The notes under the pieces: generated by a model
The model's database searches: none
Told to the model about the DNA's origin: nothing
Seen by the model: the letters and a program-made list of their open reading frames with translations, nothing else
Translations under genes and position numbers: made by a program
Shown: piece after piece, positions 51,920 to 60,464 of the stretch
How the letters are laid out: each line of letters opens with the position of its first letter
Position numbering within the stretch: position 1 is the stretch's first letter
Assembly: GCF_003314995.1 (NCBI RefSeq)
Contig: NZ_QNRH01000008.1
Span: 1 to 64,000 of the forward strand
Length of the DNA stretch: 64,000 nucleotides
Source of the DNA: Pseudochrobactrum asaccharolyticum
Lineage (GTDB): Bacteria > Pseudomonadota > Alphaproteobacteria > Rhizobiales > Rhizobiaceae
Direction of reading: 5' to 3'

Positions 51920-52270
51920 ATGAGAAAAACAGTCATTGCATTGATTGCTACCTGCGGCGTCCTCACTGTGACGGCAGCGGGTACTTATTTTTATACAATG
52001 TCTGCCGGTCAAAACTCGCTGAAACAACTGGCGCAGGATGGCGGTTTCTGCAAACAGGCAGATTGTGCAGACGGCATCGACTACGCCAAATCCTATCTCT
52101 CAAATGAATTCGGTATTTCCCAGCGAGGTGTGCAATGGTGCATGGGCGTTGATGATATTGCCAACCGCGATTTTATTCTCGGTGAGAGTGTCAAAACGCT
52201 GTTTACTGAAATGCTGTATTTGCCATGCAATCAGGATGACAGTCAGCAACTGCCGACTGATGAGGAATAA
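51920..52270 (+). CDS. Hypothetical exported or anchored protein (116 aa)
   Basis: An N-terminal hydrophobic signal or anchor (TVIALIATCGVLTVTAAGTY) is followed by a soluble part with four Cys (FCKQADCADG, QWCMGV, LPCNQD), possibly two disulfides. Its stop overlaps the start region of the VanZ-like gene, so the two form an operon. No family recognised. Confidence 0.65.
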   Translation: MRKTVIALIATCGVLTVTAAGTYFYTMSAGQNSLKQLAQDGGFCKQADCADGIDYAKSYLSNEFGISQRGVQWCMGVDDIANRDFILGESVKTLFTEMLYLPCNQDDSQQLPTDEE

Positions 52271-52618
52271 ATGCGTCGCTTTCCTGTTTTACCCGTTCTG
52301 GCCTGGTTGATGCTGGCAGCATTGCTTGCAGTCACAATCAGCCCGATTAATTTCCGTCCGCATATTCCGGGTCATGTCACGGCTGAGCGCTTTATAATGC
52401 TGATGGTCATCGGCCTGCTGTTCTGTCTGGCCTATCCGAAACGCTGGGCACTGGTTCTCATCATGCTGATCTCTGCCGCCGGATTGTTCGAACTGATGCA
52501 GCGCCTGACACCGGACAGACATGGCGAATTATCAGATTTTCTCGTCAAATCAGCAGGCGCAACTGCCGGAGTCATTTTCGGAAAAATCATTCTTTTCTGG
52601 AAAAATTCTTTAAAATAA
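52271..52618 (+). CDS. VanZ-like membrane protein
   Basis: A 115-aa protein with about four hydrophobic segments. The LISAAGLFELMQRLTPDRHG followed by ELSDFLVKSAGATAGVIFG resembles the conserved polar motif of VanZ-like proteins. Starts directly after the previous stop (TAAATG). Function unknown. Confidence 0.7.
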   Translation: MRRFPVLPVLAWLMLAALLAVTISPINFRPHIPGHVTAERFIMLMVIGLLFCLAYPKRWALVLIMLISAAGLFELMQRLTPDRHGELSDFLVKSAGATAGVIFGKIILFWKNSLK

Positions 52619-52652
52619 TCAATAAGATATTTTACTTACTTCACAAAATGAT

Positions 52653-52677
52653 AAAGGCCGGTTTTCACCGGCCTTTT
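52653..52677 (+). terminator. Terminator after the VanZ-like gene
   Basis: 9-bp stem AAAGGCCGG / CCGGCCTTT with T-run on the plus strand. Confidence 0.92.
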
Positions 52678-52690
52678 TGATATAGTCTTT

Positions 52691-52762
52691 CAGGTGACAA
52701 AGTCAGCCGTTGCCATTGCAGGCGACAAAGTCAGCCGTTGCCCTTTCAGGCAACAAAATCAC
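52691..52762. repeat. 28-bp tandem repeat spanning the gdh stop codon
   Basis: Two near-identical units (GACAAAGTCAGCCGTTGCC core at 52696 and 52724) and a diverged third at 52752 that is the end of the gdh coding sequence. The repeat copies the sequence that encodes the last residues of the protein. Confidence 0.85.
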
Positions 52763-54011
52763 TTTGCGTACCATGCGCTTCAATCGCCTGTGAAAGACGC
52801 AACAGCGCATGAACATAGGCAGCAGTACGCATAGTAACGCCTTTTTCCTTTGCTACATTCCAGATGGCGCGACCTTCCCGCTCCATAATTGCACGCAAGC
52901 GTGTATGGATTTCTTCCAGCTCCCAATAGAAGCACTGGCGGTTCTGCACCCATTCAAAATAAGACACTGTCACACCACCGGCATTGGCAAGAATGTCCGG
53001 CAGGATGATAACACCCATTTTTTCCAGAATAGCATCAGCTTCCGGCGTGACCGGACCATTTGCCAGCTCAAGGATCAGTTTGGCTTTGACTGTCCCTGCA
53101 TTGCGTGCATGGATCATGTCTTCCATCGCCGCAGGCACCAGCACATCGCACTGTACGCCAACCAGATCAGCCGCCGCCAATGCCTCATGACCACCATGAC
53201 CGACAGTCGCCAGGACTGAGCGACCATTCTGCTTTGCCGTGATCAGCGCAGCAATATCCAGACCGGAAGCGCAATAAACAGCACCTTCAGAATCCGACAC
53301 GGCTACAATTTTATGGCCATCACTGGTCATGAGTTTAGCCATATGCTGTCCGGCATTACCAAAGCCCTGAATAGCCACATGCAGCTCTTCACTCAGGCCA
53401 AGATCGCTCGCCAGATGGCGCACAAGATAGAAACCACCGCGCGCAGTCGCATCATCGCGACCGAGCGAACCACCGAGCGAAATCGGTTTGCCTGTAATCA
53501 CCGCCGGTGAAGACTGACCAACCATCTGCGAATATTCATCGGCCATCCAGCCCATAATCATCGAATTGGTATAAACATCCGGTGCAGGAATATCGCGGTC
53601 GGGCCCCAGAATACGGGCAAAAGCCTGAATATAGGCGCGCGAAAGCCGCTCCAATTCTGCCTTAGACAGTTTCCGCGGATCAACCTGAATAGCGCCTTTA
53701 CCGCCGCCATAAGGCAGGTTCATCACCGCACATTTGAATGTCATCCAGAAAGCCAGTGTTTCGACTTCTTCTGCTGTTGAATCCGGATGAAAACGGATAC
53801 CGCCTTTTGTCGGCCCGCGTGTGTCATCATAACGGCAGCGCCATGCAATGAAGGATTTACGTGAGCCGTCATCCATACGGATCATCAATCGCACCTTGGT
53901 AGTCTCTCGGGCAAATTTCAGTTTTTCGATAACGTCCGCGTCAATGTCCAGATGGCTGGCAGCTTCATCTAAACGTACGAGTGCATTTTCGAGAGGATTA
54001 TCCTGCGACAT
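52746..54011 (-). CDS. Glutamate dehydrogenase (Glu/Leu/Phe/Val family)
   Basis: A 421-aa hexameric GDH-type enzyme. The substrate motif is KCAVMNLPYGGGKGAIQVDP with the catalytic Lys, the nucleotide fold begins HVAIQGFGNAGQHMAKLMTS, and ELANGPVTPEADAIL plus LANAGGVTVSYFEWVQN are conserved. It interconverts glutamate and 2-oxoglutarate; the length fits NAD-type small GDHs. Start at 54011 has AAGGGAAA upstream. Confidence 0.93.
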   Translation of the reverse strand: MSQDNPLENALVRLDEAASHLDIDADVIEKLKFARETTKVRLMIRMDDGSRKSFIAWRCRYDDTRGPTKGGIRFHPDSTAEEVETLAFWMTFKCAVMNLPYGGGKGAIQVDPRKLSKAELERLSRAYIQAFARILGPDRDIPAPDVYTNSMIMGWMADEYSQMVGQSSPAVITGKPISLGGSLGRDDATARGGFYLVRHLASDLGLSEELHVAIQGFGNAGQHMAKLMTSDGHKIVAVSDSEGAVYCASGLDIAALITAKQNGRSVLATVGHGGHEALAAADLVGVQCDVLVPAAMEDMIHARNAGTVKAKLILELANGPVTPEADAILEKMGVIILPDILANAGGVTVSYFEWVQNRQCFYWELEEIHTRLRAIMEREGRAIWNVAKEKGVTMRTAAYVHALLRLSQAIEAHGTQSDFVA

Positions 54012-54588
54012 CGAAATTTCCCTTTCTTGCGATTGCAGCATGAAAAATTACATTTTGAATAACTTTTGATGACGCTTCGCGCAATAAAAATATGGCAGTC
54101 ATACTGACATTATGACAATTCAGCATAAGGTCAGACCGTTTATCTATGAATTATGCGACATGTCTTGGCGCGTGAATGCATATTAGAACAATATTTTTGT
54201 ATCAAAGCGCAGTTTGGTCATTGCAATCCGCTTGATTCGCAAAAACAGCTGCAAACAGCAGTCCGGCAGATATGCTTTTTGCGCATCACCAATCACTTTT
54301 GACAGTGCTCGGTTGTTTCCGTCGGCACCACAGCGAAATTAAAGCCAAGAGGGAATGCGGAATAACGCTCGGTCACATTTTTCATTCCGTAACAAAGATC
54401 AATTGCTGCTTGAAAAACAAAAGCATGCGGTTCTTGTCTCATATGGCAGATCATAAACCGGCCTGACGATCCCTGCAGCAAACCTTGTGCAATCGTCATA
54501 AGCACCGTAAAAGCGCGGCATATAGTGTTTAAATACCAGATAAGAACATGCCTCCCGCAACCCGGCGAAGGCATGCAAGGACAAATCC
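54012..54588. other. Long intergenic region, no supported gene
   Basis: About 580 bp between divergent genes. Minus-strand frames at 54293-54605 overlap the thioesterase start and have unnatural composition (many Cys, Met and Trp). No RNA or repeat recognised. Confidence 0.45.
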
Positions 54589-55446
54589 ATGACAACGCCC
54601 CTCAATGATGACCAGAATATGCTAGCATCAGATGATGTGATTTATGGTCAGGATGTACCTCTGATTTCGCGTCTCGTAACGGTTGTTTTTCCCGGCGACA
54701 CCAATCATCACGGCACATTATTCGGTGGCGCAGGCTTCGCTTTGATGGATCGCATTGCCTTTATCTCAGCAACCCGTCACGGCCGCGTTCCTTTTGTTAC
54801 CGCGTCCTGCGAGCGCATTGATTACACCGCACCTGTTAAACTCGGACAGATTGTAGAACTCACTGCCAAGGTCATCCGTGTTGGCCGCACCTCACTCTCC
54901 GTTGAAGTAGAGCTGGTGGCCGAGAACATGATCGGCGGCGAACGTGTGCTTTGCACGCGCGGCCTGTTCCATATGGTTGCCAAAACCGAGCTGACAAAAG
55001 ACAAATCATGGAGCCTGCCGCCTCTGCCGCAAGCAGCTGTTGCCGAAATACTCGATGATCAGCCAACTTTGCTGCGCATGTCCGATGTCGTCTTTGCCGA
55101 TCAGGCCAATTCCTATGGCACAATGTTCGGTGGCGTAGCCATGGCTGCGATGAGCAAAAGCGCTTTCATCGCTGCAACACGCTATTGCCGCCTGCCAACC
55201 GTTCTCGCTTCATCGCGCAAGATGGATTTTAAATATCCGGTACGTGTTGGGTCTATTCTTGAACTGGTCTCCAAGGTCATCAAGTCCGGCCGCAGTTCCG
55301 TGGTTGTTTCAACCGAACTCTGGTCTGAAGATATGATGAGCGGTGAGCGTTTGATGACTGCCAAAGGTGAGTTCACTATGGTTGCCGTTGATGAAAACGG
55401 TCATCCTGTTCCTGTACTAGCAGAAGATGGCGCACGGGAAGCATAA
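54589..55446 (+). CDS. Double-hotdog acyl-CoA thioesterase
   Basis: A 285-aa fusion of two hotdog domains. The first shows VVFPGDTNHHGTLFGGAGFA and FVTASCERIDYTAPVKLGQI; the second VVFADQANSYGTMFGGVAMA and VLASSRKMDFKYPVRVGSIL. Each carries the Asn/Asp-x-x-G-T-x-F-G-G motif of the YciA/BACH group. It hydrolyses acyl-CoA to free acid and CoA. The internal duplication mimics the eukaryotic BACH layout. Confidence 0.9.
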   Translation: MTTPLNDDQNMLASDDVIYGQDVPLISRLVTVVFPGDTNHHGTLFGGAGFALMDRIAFISATRHGRVPFVTASCERIDYTAPVKLGQIVELTAKVIRVGRTSLSVEVELVAENMIGGERVLCTRGLFHMVAKTELTKDKSWSLPPLPQAAVAEILDDQPTLLRMSDVVFADQANSYGTMFGGVAMAAMSKSAFIAATRYCRLPTVLASSRKMDFKYPVRVGSILELVSKVIKSGRSSVVVSTELWSEDMMSGERLMTAKGEFTMVAVDENGHPVPVLAEDGAREA

Positions 55447-55469
55447 GCTCTTTTGACAATCAAAAGAGC
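55447..55469. terminator. Hairpin after the thioesterase gene
   Basis: Perfect 10-bp stem GCTCTTTTGA / TCAAAAGAGC with a 3-nt loop, starting right after the stop codon. There is no T-run, so termination strength is uncertain. Confidence 0.5.
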
Positions 55470-55618
55470 CTCCTCATCTAAAAGCATTGACAAAATTTAC
55501 TTTTAAGCGAAATTAAATATATAAATAATTTCAATAGTTTCTAACACCTATACACTCAACATCACAAAACAATAAAATATATTGCAACACATTAAATTAA
55601 TATTTCAATGAGTTTATC

Positions 55619-56101
55619 ATGCGAGTATTTATAGCTCTTATTACATTTTTTACGCTCATCACCAGTATGTCTATTATGAATAGCCAAGCGCAAAATTTAA
55701 TCAGCCCAACGCACTCTGCAGAGTTTACCGCGCCGGATTTTAAAACCGGCATAATTCAGCATATTGTGCTTTTTCGCTATAAGCCTGAGGTTGGTGGTGA
55801 ACAGCGCAAAGAGGTTTTCGACCGGTTTTTGCAACTCAAAGATAAAGCCAAGCGTGACGGCAAGCCTTATATTGTTTCCATAAAGGCCGGTGCGCAGAAT
55901 ATGAGCCTTGAAGGTGCAGGACAAAATTTTGATCAGGCATTCATCGTAGAGTTCCGATCAGAAGGTGACCGTAATTACTATGTCGGCACTCCGGCAGTCA
56001 CGGATCCAGCCCTTTATGATCCGGAACATCAGAAGTTTAAAGAATTTGTCGGCCCGTTTCTTACAGAACATGGTGCCCTCGTCTACGACTTCCCGTCATA
56101 A
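55619..56101 (+). CDS. Exported Dabb (stress-responsive A/B barrel) protein
   Basis: A 160-aa protein with a signal peptide (MRVFIALITFFTLITSMSIM to SQA). The Dabb domain starts IIQHIVLFRYKPEVGGEQRK and continues VSIKAGAQNMSLEGAGQNFD, QAFIVEFRSEGDRNYYVG and FKEFVGPFLTEHGALVYDF. Dabb domains dimerise and some bind haem or small ligands; the role of exported members is unknown. Confidence 0.85.
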   Translation: MRVFIALITFFTLITSMSIMNSQAQNLISPTHSAEFTAPDFKTGIIQHIVLFRYKPEVGGEQRKEVFDRFLQLKDKAKRDGKPYIVSIKAGAQNMSLEGAGQNFDQAFIVEFRSEGDRNYYVGTPAVTDPALYDPEHQKFKEFVGPFLTEHGALVYDFPS

Positions 56102-56106
56102 TAGCA

Positions 56107-56135
56107 AAAGGGCAAAACAGCATGTTTTGCCCTTT
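56107..56135. terminator. Bidirectional terminator
   Basis: 13-bp stem AAAGGGCAAAACA / TGTTTTGCCCTTT with loop GCA, between the Dabb gene and the convergent catabolic cluster. Confidence 0.85.
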
Positions 56136-56147
56136 CTCATCATACGC

Positions 56148-57320
56148 TCAGGCTGTACCTTTAAGTGCCTGATCAAGCAGCTTTAAAGCGCCTTCTTTCG
56201 TCAGTTCCACCGGATTGCCACCTGCGGTCGGATCGACAATCGCCATTTCCGCGATCATATCCTTGCGGGCATCGTCCATCTCCAGACCTTTGATAAATTC
56301 CGGCAGACTATCCGGCACGTTCAGCTCTTTGCGCAGTTTCATCACTGCCGCAACAAAGCCGTCAAATCCTCCTGCGATGCCTAGATAATCAGCCAAACGA
56401 TTAATACGGGTTTCAATGGCTGCACGATTAAACGCAAGCACATAAGGCATAAATACCGCATTGGTCATGCCATGATGCGTATCATAAAGCGCGCCGATCG
56501 GATGCGACAACGAGTGGATCGCGCCAAGCCCTTTCTGGAAGGCTGTAGCGCCCATAGCCGCTGCGGCCATCATATTGGCACGCGCTGTAATATCCTGCCC
56601 GTTTGCATAGGCTTTTGGCAGGTTTTCAAACACCAGCCGGATGCCTTCCAGCGCGATACCATCTGCCATCGGGTGATAACCGGGTGCGCAATAGGCTTCT
56701 AAACAATGCGCCAATGCATCGAGGCCGGTGCCCGCTGTAATAAACGGCGGCATACCGGTGGAAAGCTCCGGATCGGCAATCACCGTGACCGGCAGCATTT
56801 TCGGATGGAAAATCACCTTCTTGGTATGTGTTGCCTCATTGGTCAGCACACCGGCGCGACCAACTTCCGAGCCGGTCCCCGCCGTTGTCGGCACGGCAAT
56901 CACCGGTGCAATCACGGCGCTGTCTGCACGTGTCCACCAGTCACCAATATCTTCAAAATCCCAGACCGGACGCGTCTGCTTGGCCTGAAACGCAATCAGC
57001 TTGCCAAGATCAAGTGCCGAACCGCCACCAAAGGCGATCACCCCATCATGATGGCCATCATTGAAGACTTTAACACCGGCGGTCAGATTGCTCTCCACCG
57101 GATTTGGCTTCACTTCCGTGAAAGTCCCGTATTTCACCCCCGCCTGATCCAGCACTGCCAGAGTGGATGCCACAACCGGCAGCTTCGCCAAACCCGGATC
57201 GGTAACGAACAGCGGATTGCTGATACCTGCAGCTTTCAGCACTGCAGGCAATTCTTTAATACGACCAGCGCCGAACAGCACAGTGGTCGGGAAATTCCAT
57301 TTTGAGGTCAATGTTGTCAT
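56148..57320 (-). CDS. Iron-containing alcohol dehydrogenase
   Basis: A 390-aa group III alcohol dehydrogenase. NAD site GVIAFGGGSALDLGKLIAFQ, and metal-ligand regions TGLDALAHCLEAYCAPGYHP and GLGAIHSLSHPIGALYDTHH with GMTNAVFMPYVL. It oxidises an alcohol to an aldehyde, which the adjacent aldehyde dehydrogenase would take further. The ATG at 57320 is preferred to a TTG nine codons upstream. Last gene of the cluster. Confidence 0.92.
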   Translation of the reverse strand: MTTLTSKWNFPTTVLFGAGRIKELPAVLKAAGISNPLFVTDPGLAKLPVVASTLAVLDQAGVKYGTFTEVKPNPVESNLTAGVKVFNDGHHDGVIAFGGGSALDLGKLIAFQAKQTRPVWDFEDIGDWWTRADSAVIAPVIAVPTTAGTGSEVGRAGVLTNEATHTKKVIFHPKMLPVTVIADPELSTGMPPFITAGTGLDALAHCLEAYCAPGYHPMADGIALEGIRLVFENLPKAYANGQDITARANMMAAAAMGATAFQKGLGAIHSLSHPIGALYDTHHGMTNAVFMPYVLAFNRAAIETRINRLADYLGIAGGFDGFVAAVMKLRKELNVPDSLPEFIKGLEMDDARKDMIAEMAIVDPTAGGNPVELTKEGALKLLDQALKGTA

Positions 57321-57353
57321 TACACTTACTTTCACATCAAAATTCAAAAGCGA

Positions 57354-58739
57354 TCAGATTTTTTCACGCAGGTGATAGGATTTCGGACGGGTGAGATTGC
57401 CATAACCGATCGACGAGAGCGAAGCGCCCTTGCCCGTATCTTTAACGCCGGTCCAGACCAGGCCCGGATCGATATAATCACAGCGGTTCATAAACACTGT
57501 GCCGGTTTCGATCTGATCGGCAATATTGGCTGCGCGATCTGTATCCGGTGTCCAGAGCGATGCTGTGAGGCCAAAATTGCTGTCATTCATCAGCGCCACA
57601 GCTTCTTCATCGCTGCGCACTTTCATAATGCCGACAATCGGTCCAAAGCTTTCCTCGCGCATAACACTCATCTGATGATCGACATTGGTCAGTACTTCCG
57701 GTGCCAGATAAGGTGAACCGGCACGGTCATTTTCAACGCTCATATTAATATGAGCTTTTGCGCCTTTACGCAGCGCTTCCGCTTTCTGCTCGCGGATCAG
57801 GTCAGCGAAACGCGCATGTGCCATTGGTCCCAGCGTCGAGGATGCATCCAGCGGATTACCAACGACATATTGGCTGGTCAGATCAACAAAACCATCGACG
57901 AATTTGTCATAGACCGCCTCATGAACATAGATGCGCTCAATACCGCAGCAGCACTGACCGGAATTGAAAAAGGCACCATCCACGAGATTAGCAACGGCAT
58001 GCTCAACATTAACATCGGGCAACACATAGGCCGGATCTTTACCGCCGAGTTCCAGCCCCACAGTCATGAATGTACCGGCAGCAGCTTTTTCAATCGCACG
58101 GCCACCACCAACCGAGCCGGTGAAATTCACATGATCAACAGTACCGGAAGCGAGCAGCGCTTCTGTTGTGGCATGACCAAGCATGACATTGCTGAAAACA
58201 CCTTTCGGCAAACCAGCAATCTCAAATGCTTTGGCAAAACGCTCACCGGCAAGCAGTGTCTGTGTGGCATGTTTGAGGATCACCACATTACCGGCCATCA
58301 GCGCCGGAATAATCGTATTCACCGCAGTGAGATATGGGTAATTCCACGGCGCAATCACCATCACCACACCAAGCGGCACATGCTTCACATAGCGGCGGAA
58401 ACCGTCCTTTTCTTCCGGCACCAGAGGCTTGAGCGCCTCTTCCGCAATATTGATCATATATTGGCCGCGCTCCTGCACACCGCCATTTTCTCCGCCATAG
58501 CGTACCGGACGCCCCATCTGCCAAGCGATTTCCGGCACCAGTTCATCATTCATTGCGGCCAGAGCAGCAAGTGCCGCAGAGCAATAGCTTGCACGTTCAG
58601 CAATAGTCAGTGCCGCCCAGCCGGTCTGTGCCTGCCTCGCATTGGAAACAACAGCCTGTGCTTGAGCCAGATCAAGACAGGCCCGTTCCGCATAAACGGA
58701 ACCGTCAATCGGAGAAATCAGTCTCGCCACTTCGCTCAT
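57354..58739 (-). CDS. NAD-dependent aldehyde dehydrogenase
   Basis: A 461-aa ALDH. It shows VMVIAPWNYPYLTAVNTIIP, GSVGGGRAIEKAAAGTFMTV, catalytic Glu in GLELGGKDPAYVLPD and catalytic Cys in FFNSGQCCCGIERIY, then EESFGPIVGIM. It is near the PuuC / succinate-semialdehyde group in style. It lies 33 bp before the alcohol dehydrogenase gene, implying a two-step alcohol to acid oxidation. Confidence 0.92.
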   Translation of the reverse strand: MSEVARLISPIDGSVYAERACLDLAQAQAVVSNARQAQTGWAALTIAERASYCSAALAALAAMNDELVPEIAWQMGRPVRYGGENGGVQERGQYMINIAEEALKPLVPEEKDGFRRYVKHVPLGVVMVIAPWNYPYLTAVNTIIPALMAGNVVILKHATQTLLAGERFAKAFEIAGLPKGVFSNVMLGHATTEALLASGTVDHVNFTGSVGGGRAIEKAAAGTFMTVGLELGGKDPAYVLPDVNVEHAVANLVDGAFFNSGQCCCGIERIYVHEAVYDKFVDGFVDLTSQYVVGNPLDASSTLGPMAHARFADLIREQKAEALRKGAKAHINMSVENDRAGSPYLAPEVLTNVDHQMSVMREESFGPIVGIMKVRSDEEAVALMNDSNFGLTASLWTPDTDRAANIADQIETGTVFMNRCDYIDPGLVWTGVKDTGKGASLSSIGYGNLTRPKSYHLREKI

Positions 58740-58775
58740 GGCTTCATTCCTTTATAAACTTGATGTGTGTTTGAA

Positions 58776-58908
58776 TCAAAAAGCTGCAGGCCGTGGCGAA
58801 AATAGCGATTTCGAGAACCGGAACGCAGCGTACATTTTAGTACGTGAGGCGCGGCAAGCACAGAAATTGCTATTTGCAGACCGGCATGATGTCTTTTGGA
58901 TCAGACAC
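58776..58908. repeat. Rhizobiales-type intergenic repeat
   Basis: A segment with GAGAACCGGAACGCAGCGTAC, a GTAC/GTAC arm around ATTTTA, and GCATGATGTCTTTTGGATCA at its end, reminiscent of a dispersed element of Rhizobiales genomes. It separates the synthetase gene from the aldehyde dehydrogenase gene. Confidence 0.5.
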
Positions 58909-60279
58909 TTAGTAGCGTTCGAAACCACGATGTAGCTCCCAGTCGGTGACACGGCGGTCATATTCAACCTGCTCCCAATCGGCTGTATGGACATAATGAT
59001 TGAGAACTTTCTCGCCCAAAGCCTCTTTCAGGAATTCCGAGTTCTTCAGTGTCGTGATTGCATCGCGCAGTGTGTAAGGAATTTCTTTCAGTTTCACTGC
59101 GGCATAGGCATCCCCGACAAACGGCTCTTCCAGTTCCAGCTTTTCATCAATACCGCGCAAGCCTGCAGCAATGAGTGCTGCAAAAGCCAGATAAGGATTG
59201 AGATCAGCACCGCCGATACGGCATTCAATACGGATACCCTTGGTGCCCTCGCCGCAAAGACGGAACCCTGCCGTACGGTTATCCTGACTCCAGCTGATCT
59301 TGGTCGGCGCGAAAGTCCCCGCCTGAAAGCGCTTGTAGGAATTGACATAAGGTGCAAGGAAATAGGTGTAATCAGCGGCATATTTCAGCTGTCCGGCCAC
59401 CCATGAGCGCATCAGTGCAGACATGGTATAGGGCGCATCCGGATCGTAAAACAGTGACTTGCTGCCATCCAGACTCCACAGCGAATTATGCACATGGCTG
59501 GAGCTTCCTGCTTTGCAATAATCATATTTCGCCATGAAGGTGATGCATTTGCCTTGCGCCTCGGCAATTTCCTTCATTGCATTTTTCATGATGACATGGC
59601 GGTCTGCCATATCCAGCCCTTCCGCATAGCGCACATTGAGTTCCTGCTGACCGGAACCTGCCTCACCTTTGGAATTCTCAACCGGAATACCGGCTTTGGC
59701 GAGATGATTACGCATTGCACGCAGCACGGATTCTTCCTTGCTGGTCAGATGGATCATATAATCCTGAATATACGGAGACGATGTATCCATATGTTTCCAG
59801 TATTTCTCGCGGGCGGATTTATAGGTTTCGTCAAAAAGATAGAATTCAAGCTCCGAGGCGAAATAAGCGCGATAGCCACGCTCTTTCAGCCGTGCCAGCT
59901 GCTTTTTCAGCATTGCACGCGGCGAATGGGCAAGGTCTGAATGGTCATGATGATCCAGCACATCGCAGAGAACCAGCGCGGTCTTCTCCAGCCATGGTGC
60001 AAGCCGTAAAGTGGAGAGATCGGGCTTGATGACAAAATCACCATAGCCTTTATCCCAGCTGGCGGCCTCATAACCGGCTACCGGTTCCATATCAATATCA
60101 TCGGCCAGCAGATAACTGCAGCCATGCGTTTCATCAAAGGCGCTTTCAACAAAAAACGGCGCATAGAAACGCTTGCCAACCAGCCGCCCCTGCATATCTG
60201 TCAGGCAGACGAGCACGGTATCAATTTCATCATTCGCGACCGCTTTTTTCAGCGCATCAAAAGTCAGGTTTCCGGTCAT
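58909..60279 (-). CDS. Glutamine synthetase-like gamma-glutamylamine ligase
   Basis: A 456-aa class I glutamine synthetase homologue. The beta-grasp N-terminus has DTVLVCLTDMQGRLVGKRFY; catalytic motifs are ASELEFYLFDETYKSARE, EAGSGQQELNVRYAEGLDMA, ITFMAKYDYCKAGSSSHVHN and FRLCGEGTKGIRIECRIGGA with DLNPYLAFAALIAAG. The Tyr adenylylation loop of GlnA is absent, and the layout fits PuuA / IpuC-type ligases that join glutamate to an amine using ATP. Neighbours (TRAP importer, two oxidases, an N-acylglutamate hydrolase) support an amine catabolic role. Confidence 0.85.
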   Translation of the reverse strand: MTGNLTFDALKKAVANDEIDTVLVCLTDMQGRLVGKRFYAPFFVESAFDETHGCSYLLADDIDMEPVAGYEAASWDKGYGDFVIKPDLSTLRLAPWLEKTALVLCDVLDHHDHSDLAHSPRAMLKKQLARLKERGYRAYFASELEFYLFDETYKSAREKYWKHMDTSSPYIQDYMIHLTSKEESVLRAMRNHLAKAGIPVENSKGEAGSGQQELNVRYAEGLDMADRHVIMKNAMKEIAEAQGKCITFMAKYDYCKAGSSSHVHNSLWSLDGSKSLFYDPDAPYTMSALMRSWVAGQLKYAADYTYFLAPYVNSYKRFQAGTFAPTKISWSQDNRTAGFRLCGEGTKGIRIECRIGGADLNPYLAFAALIAAGLRGIDEKLELEEPFVGDAYAAVKLKEIPYTLRDAITTLKNSEFLKEALGEKVLNHYVHTADWEQVEYDRRVTDWELHRGFERY

Positions 60280-60311
60280 TTACAAACTCCGTGCTTCATC
60301 GGCATTTTATT

Positions 60312-60415
60312 AGAGCGCGTTTCGATCTGATTGAATCAGATCGGCGCTCTAACACTCTGATTTGACGCGCATCTTGTCCGAAAACCGTTTCACACTTTTC
60401 GGGATGCGCTCTAAA
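60312..60415. repeat. Rhizobiales intergenic palindromic repeat
   Basis: Two hairpins: AGAGCGC...GCGCTCT enclosing CGATCTGATTGAATCAGATC, and GCGCATC...GATGCGC enclosing TTGTCCGAAAACCGTTTCAC. It shares its second half with the element at 44050-44152. Confidence 0.8.
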
Positions 60416-60464
60416 CTGGAGTGTCGCCGCCCCTCCGGCGACGACAGTTTTTGTAAATTTACAT

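Noticed and set aside
52691-52762. gdh-end repeats as a CRISPR or attachment site
   Set aside because: Units are directly tandem and copy the coding end of gdh; there are no spacers and no integrase nearby.
54293-54605. Minus-strand frames upstream of the thioesterase gene
   Set aside because: They overlap the thioesterase start, have odd composition and no ribosome site.
57750-58757. 335-codon plus-strand frame across the aldehyde dehydrogenase gene
   Set aside because: Antisense shadow of a gene with intact catalytic Glu and Cys; no ribosome site or domain.
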